Numbered from the stretch's first letter, positions 1-11,614 are shown. The stretch is 64,000 nucleotides of DNA from Rhodobacteraceae bacterium LNNU 3342 (GCA_008711135.1 VUAW01000005.1:150572-214571); one strand, 5' to 3'. Numbers and translations: made by a program. Notes: a model not told the origin generated them from the sequence alone.

Positions 1-1088
<1,088 letters not shown>

Positions 1089-1104
1089 GCCGGACCATCT
1101 TCAA

Positions 1105-1124
1105 GGGCGCTGGTGACGGCGCCC
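1105..1124. terminator. GC-rich hairpin between convergent thiC and nuclease genes
   Basis: GGGCGC (1105-1110) and GCGCCC (1119-1124) form a 6-bp stem with an 8-base loop, just after the thiC stop and before the convergent gene end at 1155. There is no T-run on either side, so an intrinsic terminator is only a possibility inferred from position. Confidence 0.35.
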
Positions 1125-1154
1125 CTGCCAGGGGATGCTTCACAGGCACAGCAA

Positions 1155-2084
1155 TCAGCGCGAAAGGTAGAAGTCCGAAACGCTGCTGACCCGAACCTCA
1201 ATCTCGGGTGCGGCGCCGGCCATGACGTCCAGATCGGCATAGGCGTCCAGGTTCAGCCCGCTTTCCTCGGCAATAGCGCGGATCGGAACCTGGCTGTCCT
1301 GGAAATCGCCAAAGACGAAACGGTTGCCCGTGGGGCGCGGCAGGTAATCCATCTGCGACCGGCGATACCCGATGGTCGTCAATTCGCCCGAACCGGCATG
1401 GACAAAGGCCAGAACCTTCCAGAAGGCCACCGGGATCTGGCGGTTGTAGTAAACAGGATCGTCCGGCGACAGGATCGGACCCGTGATGACCGTCACCTTC
1501 AGGTTCGCCCGATCGGCATTGTCCAGAACGTAATTCTCAAGCTCCAGCCAGATGCCGCCGTTGAAGCCCTGCCGCTGCGGCGCGACGTTGGTGATGTGGA
1601 ACGTGTCGGCATCGGCTTGCACGGCAGTGTCCCGGTCGCCCCAGTTCGGATCCTCGCGCCGGGTCATATGGCCGCGGCTGAACAGCCCCTGGTGGGCATT
1701 GCCGTAGCCTTCGCGCAGGTTCTGATACCGCGCCTCGATCCGCGGATCGCGTCGCCATGTGTTGCTGCGGGGGATCGTCCGGTCGGTCTGGTTGCCGTCG
1801 ATGTTGCAGGCGCTCAGCAGCGGCAGGGCGCGCGACTGCGACATGCGCACTGAAAAGTGCGTGTAACGGAGTTCCGTCTCGTCCCGCCCCGCCTGCCGCG
1901 CCTCCGGGATCAGTTCCACCAGGTCATCGGTCCAACGGCCCGGCCCCGGCAATGGCAGCGGCCTGTCCCGCAGGATGAACCCCGGGTCATATCCGCCCCG
2001 GTCGTCATAGCTCTGCAGCGGCAAGACCGCCTCGGTCACGCGCAGCGGATCCAGATCCACCGGCGGACCAAAGCGGCGTCGCAT
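1155..2084 (-). CDS. DNA/RNA non-specific endonuclease (NUC1 family), cytoplasmic
   Basis: A 309-residue protein with the signature of the beta-beta-alpha-Me Serratia-type nucleases. SRGHM (His139) matches the DRGH catalytic motif, with the first Asp replaced by Ser. TNVAPQ and FNGGIW follow, the latter carrying the presumed metal ligand Asn175, and Glu183 eight residues on has the expected spacing. LLSACNIDG at about 90-97 also fits the family. Unlike the well-known secreted members, I see no N-terminal signal peptide, so it probably acts inside the cell. Its ATG overlaps the stop of the small upstream gene (TGATG), and that gene overlaps the subtilase gene, so all three are probably co-translated. 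Substrate and trigger are unknown; a role activated by the protease is inference. Confidence 0.85.
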   Translation of the reverse strand: MRRRFGPPVDLDPLRVTEAVLPLQSYDDRGGYDPGFILRDRPLPLPGPGRWTDDLVELIPEARQAGRDETELRYTHFSVRMSQSRALPLLSACNIDGNQTDRTIPRSNTWRRDPRIEARYQNLREGYGNAHQGLFSRGHMTRREDPNWGDRDTAVQADADTFHITNVAPQRQGFNGGIWLELENYVLDNADRANLKVTVITGPILSPDDPVYYNRQIPVAFWKVLAFVHAGSGELTTIGYRRSQMDYLPRPTGNRFVFGDFQDSQVPIRAIAEESGLNLDAYADLDVMAGAAPEIEVRVSSVSDFYLSR

Positions 2085-2317
2085 CAGCGCATGGCCTTGT
2101 GCGGGGGATTGAGCGTGAAGATCCGCTCCTGCGCCAGCCGCCAGTGGTCAAGCTCGCCCAGGCACTCGCGCACCTCGTTGACACTGGCCTTGACCCGGAT
2201 CGTGCCAGGCACGACCTCCTCAGCCGGCAGCGGCTTCAGATGGTCCAGCACCTCTGCCGTTTCCTCGCGGCTCGGGTCGCAGTCATCACAATACACGAGC
2301 ATACAGCTCTCGGTCAT
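2084..2317 (-). CDS. Small conserved-looking protein between subtilase and nuclease
   Basis: A 77-residue protein that I cannot assign to a family. It begins MTESCMLVYCDDCDPSREE and has three early cysteines (one before and two in the YCDDCD segment). It is acidic in the first half and ends in a basic tail, NPPHKAMR. I chose the ATG at 2317 because GGCGGAGCG precedes it at ribosome-binding distance; in-frame starts further upstream (2335, 2341) would lengthen the protein by 6-8 residues. It overlaps the 3' end of the subtilase gene and shares a TGATG junction with the nuclease gene. Its position suggests an adaptor, a nuclease inhibitor or a protease substrate, but nothing in the sequence decides this. 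Confidence 0.7.
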   Translation of the reverse strand: MTESCMLVYCDDCDPSREETAEVLDHLKPLPAEEVVPGTIRVKASVNEVRECLGELDHWRLAQERIFTLNPPHKAMR

Positions 2318-3875
2318 CGGGCGCTCCGCCGTCATTCGCATCCCCTCCGTTGATCAGGCCAGCCCCTTCGAAATCCGGTCCAAAGCCGATGGGAACGGCA
2401 TGGCCATTTGCCATCTTGATGATGTCGTCCGAACGTTGCTGGTTCCGTTCGGCCGCCAGAAGTTCCGGGTTTCGGGACAGCAACCGCGCGAACAGCCCGG
2501 CCACGGCGGGACAGGCCATCGAGGTGCCATCCATCACCCCTCTCGAAGTCTTGTTGACCCAGGATATAATCCCGACACCCGGCCCGATAAAGTCCACTTC
2601 AGGTCCGACGTTGCTGAATCGGGCGAAAAAGCGACTACCCACAGGCGCCGGATCGGCCGCCACGTTGCGTCCGGTGATCGCGCCTTCGGGCCAAGCGTCC
2701 AGAACACCGCCGGCCGTCACGGCCATGGTCACCCCCGAACGCGCCGGATAGGACACCGGCGACATGTAGTCATTGCCTGCTGCCGCGATGCAGACAACCC
2801 CCAGCGCCCGCGCCCGCCGAACCTCGCGCGAGATGGAGATGGGTTCCGACGACTGGCCAAGGCTCAGGTTGATGATGTCGCAGCCGTCGTCCACGGCCTG
2901 ACGGATGGCGCGGGCAATGGCGAATTCGCTGGCGCCGCCGTCGCCTGCTTCAAAGACGCGGTAGGAATGCAGCACGACCTCGGGCGCAACCCGCGCCACG
3001 ATGCCCGCGACATGGGTGCCGTGCCCGGTCCCGTTATCCTGCCATTCCTCTGGCGGCTCGCTTCCAGTGGTGTTCAGCCCCGGCCCAAGCCTGAGGCCAT
3101 CTGCCGGATCGACGCCCGTGTCGATGATCGCAACCCTGACGCCTTCGCCATCGCCTGCCCTTGCGGGCGCAACCATCCGGTCCAGGCTGTCGGCGAAATC
3201 TTCCCGGATCGCAACAAGCGACACGGTCAACTCCGTCGGGCCCTCAGGCTTCACAGCGACGTCTGCTGCGCCGCCGGGCCAATACCCCGCCTGCGGCTGG
3301 CAGATCACCGCGTCGATCTTCGTCTGCCCTGCCGGCAGCGGCGTATGAAGCCGCCCGTCCTGATCCGTCACCAAGTCCGAAATCCCGAACCCTCGCCGGG
3401 CGTCCAGCACCACGACAACCGGCACCCCGGCCAGCGGCTGCCCGCTTTCGCCGTCCACGCAGCGCAGATCGAGCGACCGTGCCGACCTGAACGACGAAGG
3501 CTTGGCCTGCTTGCGGATCATGTCCATCTTGTCATGCCGCAGCGGATAAAGCTTCAGTTCCCGCCGCACCCGCAACCCCGGATAAGCCCGCTGCAGTTCG
3601 CGCGCCTGTTCGGGCGTCATGCTGACCAGCGAGGCTTCGTTCTCGCCGATCGAATCTATCAACCGGATCCGCCCCACCTCAGTGTCCAGCAGCCGCAGAC
3701 GCGGCCGCCCGGCAGATGCCGCGCCGGTACCCGTCCCGCCCGCAACTCTCGCACCCGAGGACGTGAACAACCGTTCGTGCATCGCGCGGAACAGCCGGAA
3801 GCTTGTCGTTTCCATGCTGTCGTTGAAGACGTTATCGTCGGGGACGATGACGTAACGGGCCGTCTTTCGGGACAT
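2286..3875 (-). CDS. S8 family (subtilisin-like) serine peptidase without signal peptide
   Basis: A protein of about 529 residues with a complete subtilase triad. Counting from an in-frame GTG two codons upstream, these are Asp254 (AIIDTGVD), His287 (GHGTHVAG) and Ser454 (DGTSMACP), with oxyanion Asn370 (AAAGND). The N-terminal ~115 residues contain SLVSMTPEQARELQRAYPG, which resembles an I9-type propeptide. Residues ~135-225 look like a small beta-sandwich (carboxypeptidase-regulatory-like) domain. No signal peptide or membrane segment is seen, so a cytoplasmic protease is likely. The ATG at 3875 is preceded by AGGAG; the GTG at 3881 is the alternative. It is the first gene of a three-gene unit with the small protein and the nuclease. 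The family call is firm, the biological role is not. Confidence 0.9.
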   Translation of the reverse strand: MSRKTARYVIVPDDNVFNDSMETTSFRLFRAMHERLFTSSGARVAGGTGTGAASAGRPRLRLLDTEVGRIRLIDSIGENEASLVSMTPEQARELQRAYPGLRVRRELKLYPLRHDKMDMIRKQAKPSSFRSARSLDLRCVDGESGQPLAGVPVVVVLDARRGFGISDLVTDQDGRLHTPLPAGQTKIDAVICQPQAGYWPGGAADVAVKPEGPTELTVSLVAIREDFADSLDRMVAPARAGDGEGVRVAIIDTGVDPADGLRLGPGLNTTGSEPPEEWQDNGTGHGTHVAGIVARVAPEVVLHSYRVFEAGDGGASEFAIARAIRQAVDDGCDIINLSLGQSSEPISISREVRRARALGVVCIAAAGNDYMSPVSYPARSGVTMAVTAGGVLDAWPEGAITGRNVAADPAPVGSRFFARFSNVGPEVDFIGPGVGIISWVNKTSRGVMDGTSMACPAVAGLFARLLSRNPELLAAERNQQRSDDIIKMANGHAVPIGFGPDFEGAGLINGGDANDGGAPDDRELYARVL

Positions 3876-4102
3876 GCGCACCTGCTCCTACCTGCTCGAA
3901 CAAGACTATACCTCTGCGCATCTTCAACAAGCCCCCGCGACGATCTTGGCCGCCCGCTCGGGCCGCGGCCGGACCAAAGGCTCAGGCCCCCCTGAAACAA
4001 CCTCCCCCGGACCATCAACGACACCCCGGATCAGCAGGCGGGGAACAATGCCTGCCTTCAGGCGCTTGAACCCCAGAGCTACGCGCAACCGGGGACAGGC
4101 AC

Positions 4103-5749
4103 GTGAAGGAACTCGCCGACAGACTGGGCCTGCGGGTCGATCCGACAATCTTCTTCATCTCGGCCGGGCTCAGCCTGATCTTCGTCCTGCTCCTCGTCGC
4201 CGCCTCCGAACCGATAGGGGCTGCCTTTGCGGCAGGCCGGGCGTGGATCGTCACCAACCTCGGCTGGTTCTTCATCCTGGGGGTCAACGTCTGGCTCGGC
4301 TTCCTGATCTATGCGGCAATGTCGCGGCACGGCCATATCCGGCTTGGTCCGCGCAATTCCCGGCCCGATTATTCCAACCTGTCCTGGTTCACCATGCTCT
4401 TTGCCGGCGGCATCGGCACGGTGCTGATGTTCTGGGGCGTGGCAGAGCCGATCAGCCATTACCAAGCACCCCCGCTTCCCCGTGTCCAGCCCTTCACGCT
4501 TCAGGCTGCGCAGGACGCAATCTCGATCTCGCTGTATCACCTGGCCCTTCACACCTGGACGATCTTTGCGCTGCCGGGGCTGGCATTCGCCTATTTCATC
4601 AACCGCTATGACCTTCCGGTGCGGGTCAGCTCGGTCTTCTACCCGCTCCTGCGCGAAGGGATCTACGGCCCCGTGGGCAAGGCCATCGACATCGCCTCGA
4701 TCCTCGGGACGCTGTTCGGGGTGGCGGTGTCGCTGGGCCTCGGATCGTCACAGGTCGCGGCTGGCTTGTCCGCACTGTTCGGCTGGAACGACAACACGAT
4801 GCTGCGCCTGGCCATTCTTGGCACCCTGACGGTCGTGGCGACGCTGTCCATCGTCGCCGGGCTCGACAAGGGCGTCAAAGTCCTGTCGAACATCAATATC
4901 GGCATGGCTGTCGGGCTGATGATCTTCGTCCTTGTGACGGGATCAACCCTGTTCCTGCTGCGCGGCATTGTTGAAACCATCGGCCTCTATCTGTCGAACC
5001 TGCCCCGGCTCGCCTTCTGGAACGACATGCTGCATGGCGACGGCATCGGCACCGGGGACTGGGGCTGGCAGGGCAACTGGACCGTGTTCTACTGGGCTTG
5101 GACTGTAACTTGGTCACCCTTCATCGGCCTGTTCGTCGCCCGCATTTCGCGCGGGCGGACGATCCGTGAATTCGTCTTTGGCGTTCTGCTGGCGCCCTCG
5201 CTGTTCACCGTCGTCTGGTTCGCAATCTTTGGTTGGCAGGCGATGGCGCTGGACGGCCTCGGCCAGGCCGCCCGCGATGCGATGGGCCCCGAGGCTGGCG
5301 CAATCAGCCGCGCGGTTTCCGAATCCGTTCCCTTGGCCATGTTCGCCTTCTTTGCTGAACTGCCATGGGCGCCGGTGATGCAGGGCCTGGCCGTGCTCGT
5401 CGTGGCGATCTTCTTCGCGACCTCGTCGGATTCGGCGTCACTGGTGGTGGACATGCTCTGTTCCGGCAGCGCCAAGGCGGGCCCCGTCCGCCAGCGAGTT
5501 TTCTGGGGCCTCGCCGAAGGCATGATCGCTGCGACCCTGATCCTGCTGGCAGGCGAAGCCGGCCTCGGCGCGCTGCAAGAGGTCATCACCGTGGTCGGGC
5601 TTCCGATCTTCGTGCTGGTCTGCATGATGATCCCAGCACTCATCCGCGGCTTCGCGGCCGAAGATATCGACCACATCACCATCGGCAAGCGCCCCGCCCT
5701 TAGCGAGTTCGAGCCACAGGCGGCAGAGGACAACGTCCCCCGCACATAG
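4103..5749 (+). CDS. BCCT family transporter (betaine/carnitine/choline type), copy 1
   Basis: A 548-residue inner-membrane transporter with about 12 hydrophobic segments, the usual BCCT length. The family signature is clear: YWAWTVTWSPFIG followed by ARISRGRTIREF, then the SSDSASLVVDML helix. The unwound TM3 segment reads AGGIGTVLMFWGVAEP, differing from the GMGIG version of sodium-coupled betaine carriers that copy 2 has, so substrate or coupling ion may differ. The start is GTG at 4103. The 220 bases upstream to the divergent subtilase hold both promoters but no motif I can name. The substrate is probably a quaternary amine osmolyte or related nutrient (family knowledge), not decided here. 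Confidence 0.93.
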   Translation: MKELADRLGLRVDPTIFFISAGLSLIFVLLLVAASEPIGAAFAAGRAWIVTNLGWFFILGVNVWLGFLIYAAMSRHGHIRLGPRNSRPDYSNLSWFTMLFAGGIGTVLMFWGVAEPISHYQAPPLPRVQPFTLQAAQDAISISLYHLALHTWTIFALPGLAFAYFINRYDLPVRVSSVFYPLLREGIYGPVGKAIDIASILGTLFGVAVSLGLGSSQVAAGLSALFGWNDNTMLRLAILGTLTVVATLSIVAGLDKGVKVLSNINIGMAVGLMIFVLVTGSTLFLLRGIVETIGLYLSNLPRLAFWNDMLHGDGIGTGDWGWQGNWTVFYWAWTVTWSPFIGLFVARISRGRTIREFVFGVLLAPSLFTVVWFAIFGWQAMALDGLGQAARDAMGPEAGAISRAVSESVPLAMFAFFAELPWAPVMQGLAVLVVAIFFATSSDSASLVVDMLCSGSAKAGPVRQRVFWGLAEGMIAATLILLAGEAGLGALQEVITVVGLPIFVLVCMMIPALIRGFAAEDIDHITIGKRPALSEFEPQAAEDNVPRT

Positions 5750-5842
5750 GAAGGAACCTTGCGACGACTGCGTTGTGGGCCGGACCGTCGCCGCGATGAC
5801 CCCTGCGACCGTGCGCCCCTGGCATGTCTTCGCCCAAGGCCA

Positions 5843-6441
5843 TCACGCCGCCAGAAGTTCGTCCGCCGGGCCAAAGAACTCGTAGTGAATGCGGTCCTGC
5901 GCGACGCCGGCAAGGCTCAGCCCGTTCACGAAGGCCTTCAGGAACGGCTTCGGACCGCAGATGAAGAAGTCGGCCTCGTGCAGCGGCGTGTTCTGCGCCA
6001 GCCACTCCATGGTGATCAGCCCCGCGTGGTCATGGGCCGAATCCTCGGTCCTCGACTGCTGATAAAAGGTGGTCACGCGGAACCCCTTGTCGTCGGCACT
6101 CTGGCGCAGGCGCTCGGACATCGCGTGGGCCGCGCCGCTCAGCGTGCCGTGGACAAAATGCACCGGCACATTGGCCCCAGCCTCGGCCAGCGTCTCGAAC
6201 ATGCAGACCATGGGCGTCAGCCCGACGCCTCCGCTCAGCAGCACCAGCGGCCGCGCCTGGTTTTCCGGCAGTACGAATTCCCCGGCGGCGGCGCCACCTT
6301 CAGAACGTCGCCCGCTGCGCCTGGTCATGCAGCCATCCCGACGCGACCCCCTGCGGCGCTCGCATAACCGAAATCCGCTAGCTTTCCCATCCGGACGAAG
6401 GAACTGCTGTAGTCCCGCTTGAGCCGTACCTGCCCCAGCTG
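5843..6441 (-). pseudogene. Flavohemoglobin (Hmp) remnant: NAD-binding domain plus frameshifted FAD segment
   Basis: The downstream part reads continuously as the NAD-binding domain of NO-detoxifying flavohemoglobin: LLSGGVGLTPMVCMFETL, then FFICGPKPFLKAF and IHYEFFGP at the C-terminus. Upstream, pieces of the FAD domain survive in different frames. LKRDYS (about 6420) is in one frame, GVASGWLHDQAQ (about 6350-6315) in a second, AGDVLKVAPP in another, and GEFVLPENQ returns to the main frame. The globin domain and the first half of the FAD domain are absent, and the promoter region of the second BCCT gene begins there. Several frameshifts plus 5' loss indicate decay, unless the assembly has clustered indels. 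An open frame starting at 6472 could still produce a fragment, with no expected NO-dioxygenase activity. Confidence 0.8.
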
Positions 6442-6465
6442 ATGCCGCGGCACCATGCGCCGGAC

Positions 6466-6486
6466 GGAGCACAGACGTGTTGCTCC
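6466..6486. promoter_or_regulatory. Inverted repeat upstream of BCCT copy 2
   Basis: GGAGCA (6466-6471) and TGCTCC (6481-6486) are separated by 9 bases, about 120 bases before the second BCCT start. This could be an operator or a transcript hairpin; I recognise no regulator consensus. Confidence 0.3.
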
Positions 6487-6603
6487 CTCTACCCCAGCGC
6501 TAGTTGCAGCGGAACAAACAACCCCCACCGCTTGACTTTCTGTAACAGCTTCGTGTCTGTTGCCGGCGTTCCCCGCGCACGACAGCAAGGAAACCGACAG
6601 CCT

Positions 6604-8214
6604 ATGGAAGACAAGCCGCAAGAAGCCACCGGCCAGATCGAGACCGACTTCGAAATCGGTCAGGACAATGTCGAAGGCAGCCTCGGCCCCATCAGCTTCG
6701 ATGTCCACAACCGGGTCTTTGCCATATCCGGCGCCGTGGTCATCCTGTTCGTCTTCTACACGCTTGCCCTTCCGCAACAGGCCGAAACGATCTTTCGGGC
6801 TCTGCTCAATTTCACCACCAAAGGCTTCGACTGGTTCTTCCTGATCGCCGGGGATTTCGTGGTGTTCTTCGCGCTTGCGCTGATCGTGTCCCCCTATGGC
6901 TCGATCCGGCTTGGCGGCAACCAGGCCGAGCCTGACTATTCCTACCTCGGCTGGCTGGCGATGCTGTTCGCCGCGGGCATGGGCATTGGCCTGATGTTCT
7001 ATGCGGTGTCAGAGCCGCTGACCCACTTCTCCAGCGCCTATGGCGGCACCACCGCCCAAGGCGGCGCGCGCATCGACTGGGCCCCCCTCGATGGGGCCGA
7101 GGGCGACGAACTTGCGGCAGTCCGGCTTGGCATGGCGGCCACGATCTATCACTGGGGCCTGCACCCTTGGGCGATTTACGGCGTCGTCGGGCTCGCGCTC
7201 GCGCTTTTCAGCTTCAACAAGGGCCTGCCGCTGACGATCCGCTCGGCGTTCTACCCGATCCTCGGCGAACGCGTCTGGGGCTGGTGGGGCCATGTGATCG
7301 ACACCATCGCCGTCTTTGCCACGCTCTTCGGCCTCGCCACGTCGCTGGGATTTGGCGCGACGCAGGCCAATGCAGGGCTGAACAAGCTGTTCGGCATCCC
7401 GACCGGCACCACGACCGAGGTCATCCTGATCTCCGTCATCACCGCCGTAGCGCTGATCTCGGTGCTGCGTGGGCTGGACTCAGGGGTCAAGGTCCTGTCC
7501 GAAATCAACATGGGCCTGGCCGCCCTGCTCGCGCTGTTCGTGATGGTGATGGGGCCGACGCTGTTCCTGATGAACTTCTTCTGGGACAGCCTGGTGTCCT
7601 ATGCCAGCCATTTCCTGCCCCTTTCCACTCCCTTCGGCCGCGAGGACGAGAACTACAGACAGGGCTGGACCTCGTTCTACTGGGCGTGGTGGATTTCCTG
7701 GTCTCCCTTTGTCGGCATGTTCATTGCCCGCGTCAGCCGCGGCCGAACGGTGCGGGAATTCATCGTCTGCGTGCTGCTTGTCCCGTCGCTGGTCTGCGTG
7801 CTGTGGATGTCGATCTTTGGCGGCGCCGCGATCCATCAGGTCATTGCTGATGGCTACACTGGCGCACAGGAAGCGGAACTGCCGCTTCAACTGTTCCGAA
7901 TGCTGGACAACCTGCCGCTTGCCCGCATCACGTCCTTCATCGGGATCATCCTGGTCATCGTGTTCTTCATCACCTCCTCGGATTCCGGGTCGCTGGTCAT
8001 CGACACGATCACTGCCGGCGGCAAGGTCGATGCGCCGGTGCCCCAGCGGGTGTTCTGGTGCGTGTTCGAGGGCGCAGTGGCCATCGCGCTGCTGATCGGC
8101 GGCGGACTCGCCTCGCTCCAGTCGATGGTAATTTCCACCGGGCTGATCTTCACCGTGCTGCTGCTCCTGATGTGCTGGGCGGTGCTGCGCGGCCTGATGG
8201 CAGAACCGCGCTGA
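6604..8214 (+). CDS. BCCT family transporter, copy 2 (GMGIG type)
   Basis: A 536-residue inner-membrane carrier with a ~50-residue hydrophilic N-terminal tail, then about 12 membrane helices. YWAWWISWSPFVG and ARVSRGRTVREF are the BCCT signature, and TSSDSGSLVID follows. AAGMGIGLMFYAVSEPL carries the glycine-rich GMGIG stretch known from sodium-coupled betaine carriers such as BetP, so sodium-dependent betaine or choline uptake is the best guess. The ATG at 6604 is preceded by AAGGAA; an open frame continues 54 codons further upstream but has no family-like sequence. It is a diverged paralogue of the BCCT gene at 4.1 kb, separated from it only by the broken flavohemoglobin gene. Confidence 0.94.
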   Translation: MEDKPQEATGQIETDFEIGQDNVEGSLGPISFDVHNRVFAISGAVVILFVFYTLALPQQAETIFRALLNFTTKGFDWFFLIAGDFVVFFALALIVSPYGSIRLGGNQAEPDYSYLGWLAMLFAAGMGIGLMFYAVSEPLTHFSSAYGGTTAQGGARIDWAPLDGAEGDELAAVRLGMAATIYHWGLHPWAIYGVVGLALALFSFNKGLPLTIRSAFYPILGERVWGWWGHVIDTIAVFATLFGLATSLGFGATQANAGLNKLFGIPTGTTTEVILISVITAVALISVLRGLDSGVKVLSEINMGLAALLALFVMVMGPTLFLMNFFWDSLVSYASHFLPLSTPFGREDENYRQGWTSFYWAWWISWSPFVGMFIARVSRGRTVREFIVCVLLVPSLVCVLWMSIFGGAAIHQVIADGYTGAQEAELPLQLFRMLDNLPLARITSFIGIILVIVFFITSSDSGSLVIDTITAGGKVDAPVPQRVFWCVFEGAVAIALLIGGGLASLQSMVISTGLIFTVLLLLMCWAVLRGLMAEPR

Positions 8215-8285
8215 CACCGCTTGCACTTCGCACGGTAGGGGTGGAAATATGGCGCCTGTCCCCCTTTCCGATCGGCTGATTGCAG

Positions 8286-9683
<1,398 letters not shown>

Positions 9684-9684
9684 C

Positions 9685-9711
9685 GGAAGAAGGCGCGAAC
9701 CGCCTTCTTCC
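9685..9711. terminator. Strong hairpin between convergent sdaA and ggt
   Basis: GGAAGAAGGCG (9685-9695) and CGCCTTCTTCC (9701-9711) form a perfect 11-bp stem with a 5-base loop. It begins two bases after the sdaA stop codon and lies 9 bases beyond the ggt stop on the other strand. There is no long T-run, but the symmetry would serve both genes. Confidence 0.7.
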
Positions 9712-9719
9712 AAACTGCC

Positions 9720-11525
9720 TCACTCGCCGAGCGCGATACCCTCGCGCCGCGGGTCCGCCCCGCCGCGCAGCCCGTCCTCGCCGATCGAGATCGCGTGCAG
9801 CCCCGAGGTCAGCGCCCCGACGGACACCTCATAGCCCAGCTCGCGCAGCGGCTCGGCCAGATCCTCGGCCGCGGTGCCTTCCTCGACGTTATAGGTCCCG
9901 AAGCTGTTGACCAGATGCGGCAGCGCAATGGCCTGCTGCACGTCCATTCCCCAATCCAGATGGGCGATGATCGTCTTGGCCACATAGCCGATGATCGTCG
10001 CACCACCGGGGCTGCCGACCACCAGCACCGGCTCCCCATCCCGCAGCACGATGCTCGGCGACATCGAGGACCGCGGCCGCTTGCCGGGCTCCACCCGGTT
10101 CGCGATCGGCCAGCCTCCGTCATGTGTGCGGAAGGAAAAATCCGTCAGCTCGTTGTTCAGCAGGAACCCCCGCACGAACAGCCGCGAGCCGAAGCCGCTC
10201 TCGATCGTCGTGGTAAACGACGCGGCATTCCCCTCCGCATCGACAATGGACACGTGCGAGGTGGACGGAAACTCGATGCTCGCATCATCACCCAGCAGCA
10301 TCGCGTGCTCCCACTCGGGTTCCCCCGGCGCCACCTCGGGCAGGGCATCGTCGCCGCGCAGCAGTTCGCTTCGGGTCCGCAGGTAGTCGGGATTGATCAG
10401 CCCCTCGGTCGGCACCGGCACGAAATCCGCATCGGCCAGGTAACGCCCCCGATCAGCAAAGGCCAATCGCGTCGCATCGCCAATCAGCCGCCACGCCTCC
10501 GGGTCCTCATGCCCCAGCGCGGCCAAGTCATAAGGCTCCAGCATCCCCAGGATCTGCCCGATCGCCACCGCGCCCGAAGACGGAGGCCCCATCCCGCAAA
10601 CATCCGCCCCGCGATAGGGACTGCACACGACCGGCCGTTCCGCCACGCGGTACCGCGCGAGATCCTCCAGCGCCAGATGCCCCGCGCGGGTTGGCGCATT
10701 CCGCACCGTCGCCACGATATCCTCGGCAATTGGCCCGTGGTAGAAGGCATCCGCCCCTTCCGCCGCGATCCGGCGCAGCGTGTCGGCATAGTCGGGGTTG
10801 GTCAGCCGGTCGCCCGCCGCGATAGCCGTGCCGCCCGGCATGAAATACTCAGCCGTCGCCGTAACGCGCCCGATCCGCTCGGCATCCTCGGCCACAAGCC
10901 CGGCAAGCCGGGGCGATACGGTGAACCCATCCTCGGCCAGCGCAATCGCCTCGTTGAACAGGCTGCCCCAGTTCGTGCGGCCCCAGCGCCGGTGCACCTC
11001 TTCCAGCAGCCGCGGCGTCCCCGGCGTACCGACGGACAGCCCACTGACCACCGCATCCATGAACTCCAGCGGCTCGCCGTTCTCGTCCAGGAAATGGCGC
11101 GGCGTCACCCCCAGCGGCGCGGTTTCGCGCCCGTCCAGCGTCGTCACCTCGCCGGTTTCGGCATCATACCAGACAACGAAACCACCACCACCAAGCCCGG
11201 AGCTCTGCGGCTCCACGAGCCCCAGCACCGCCTGCACGGCAACCAGCGCATCCGCGGCACTTCCCCCTTCGCGCAGCACCCGCGCCCCGGCCTCAACCGC
11301 AAGCGGATGCGCGGCGGCCACCATCCAGTCCTGCGCCTCGACGGTGCGGCCATCGGCCTTTGCCTGTAGCGCCCCCTGCGCGGCCTCGGTCAGATCGCCA
11401 AGATCGGGAACGCCGGTGGCCGCGCCCTCGGGCACGACGATGTCGGATGCCTGCTGCGCCGACAGGGGCGCAGCCAGCAAACAGGCGGCCATCAGGGCCG
11501 CCGGGTGCATCACTCGGGTAAACAT
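9720..11525 (-). CDS. ggt: Gamma-glutamyltransferase (periplasmic)
   Basis: A 601-residue Ntn-hydrolase precursor that hydrolyses glutathione and other gamma-glutamyl compounds. The N-terminus is a clear Sec signal ending ...LLAAPLSAQQA. The self-cleavage site lies at STSHVSIVDAEGN, where Thr422 aligns with the nucleophile of the TTHYSVVD motif in E. coli. GLGGGGFVVWYD and the late segment GSPGGATIIGYV are also characteristic. It probably acts in the periplasm as two subunits after maturation. It is monocistronic and converges on sdaA. About 90 bases separate its start from the efp stop, so efp may or may not be read from the same upstream promoter. Assignment is secure. Confidence 0.95.
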   Translation of the reverse strand: MFTRVMHPAALMAACLLAAPLSAQQASDIVVPEGAATGVPDLGDLTEAAQGALQAKADGRTVEAQDWMVAAAHPLAVEAGARVLREGGSAADALVAVQAVLGLVEPQSSGLGGGGFVVWYDAETGEVTTLDGRETAPLGVTPRHFLDENGEPLEFMDAVVSGLSVGTPGTPRLLEEVHRRWGRTNWGSLFNEAIALAEDGFTVSPRLAGLVAEDAERIGRVTATAEYFMPGGTAIAAGDRLTNPDYADTLRRIAAEGADAFYHGPIAEDIVATVRNAPTRAGHLALEDLARYRVAERPVVCSPYRGADVCGMGPPSSGAVAIGQILGMLEPYDLAALGHEDPEAWRLIGDATRLAFADRGRYLADADFVPVPTEGLINPDYLRTRSELLRGDDALPEVAPGEPEWEHAMLLGDDASIEFPSTSHVSIVDAEGNAASFTTTIESGFGSRLFVRGFLLNNELTDFSFRTHDGGWPIANRVEPGKRPRSSMSPSIVLRDGEPVLVVGSPGGATIIGYVAKTIIAHLDWGMDVQQAIALPHLVNSFGTYNVEEGTAAEDLAEPLRELGYEVSVGALTSGLHAISIGEDGLRGGADPRREGIALGE

Positions 11526-11614
11526 GGAACCTCCTCTGGAACGGGCGGGCCAGTCACAGCCTGCGGCCCCAGCTTGGGTCAGGCCGCCGGATGCGTCAAC
11601 CGCCCGGGCCGAAG

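Noticed and set aside
1857..3995. 712-codon plus-strand frame over the nuclease/subtilase cassette
   Set aside because: The minus-strand genes carry complete catalytic motifs; the plus-strand frame is Arg/Pro/Gly-rich noise.
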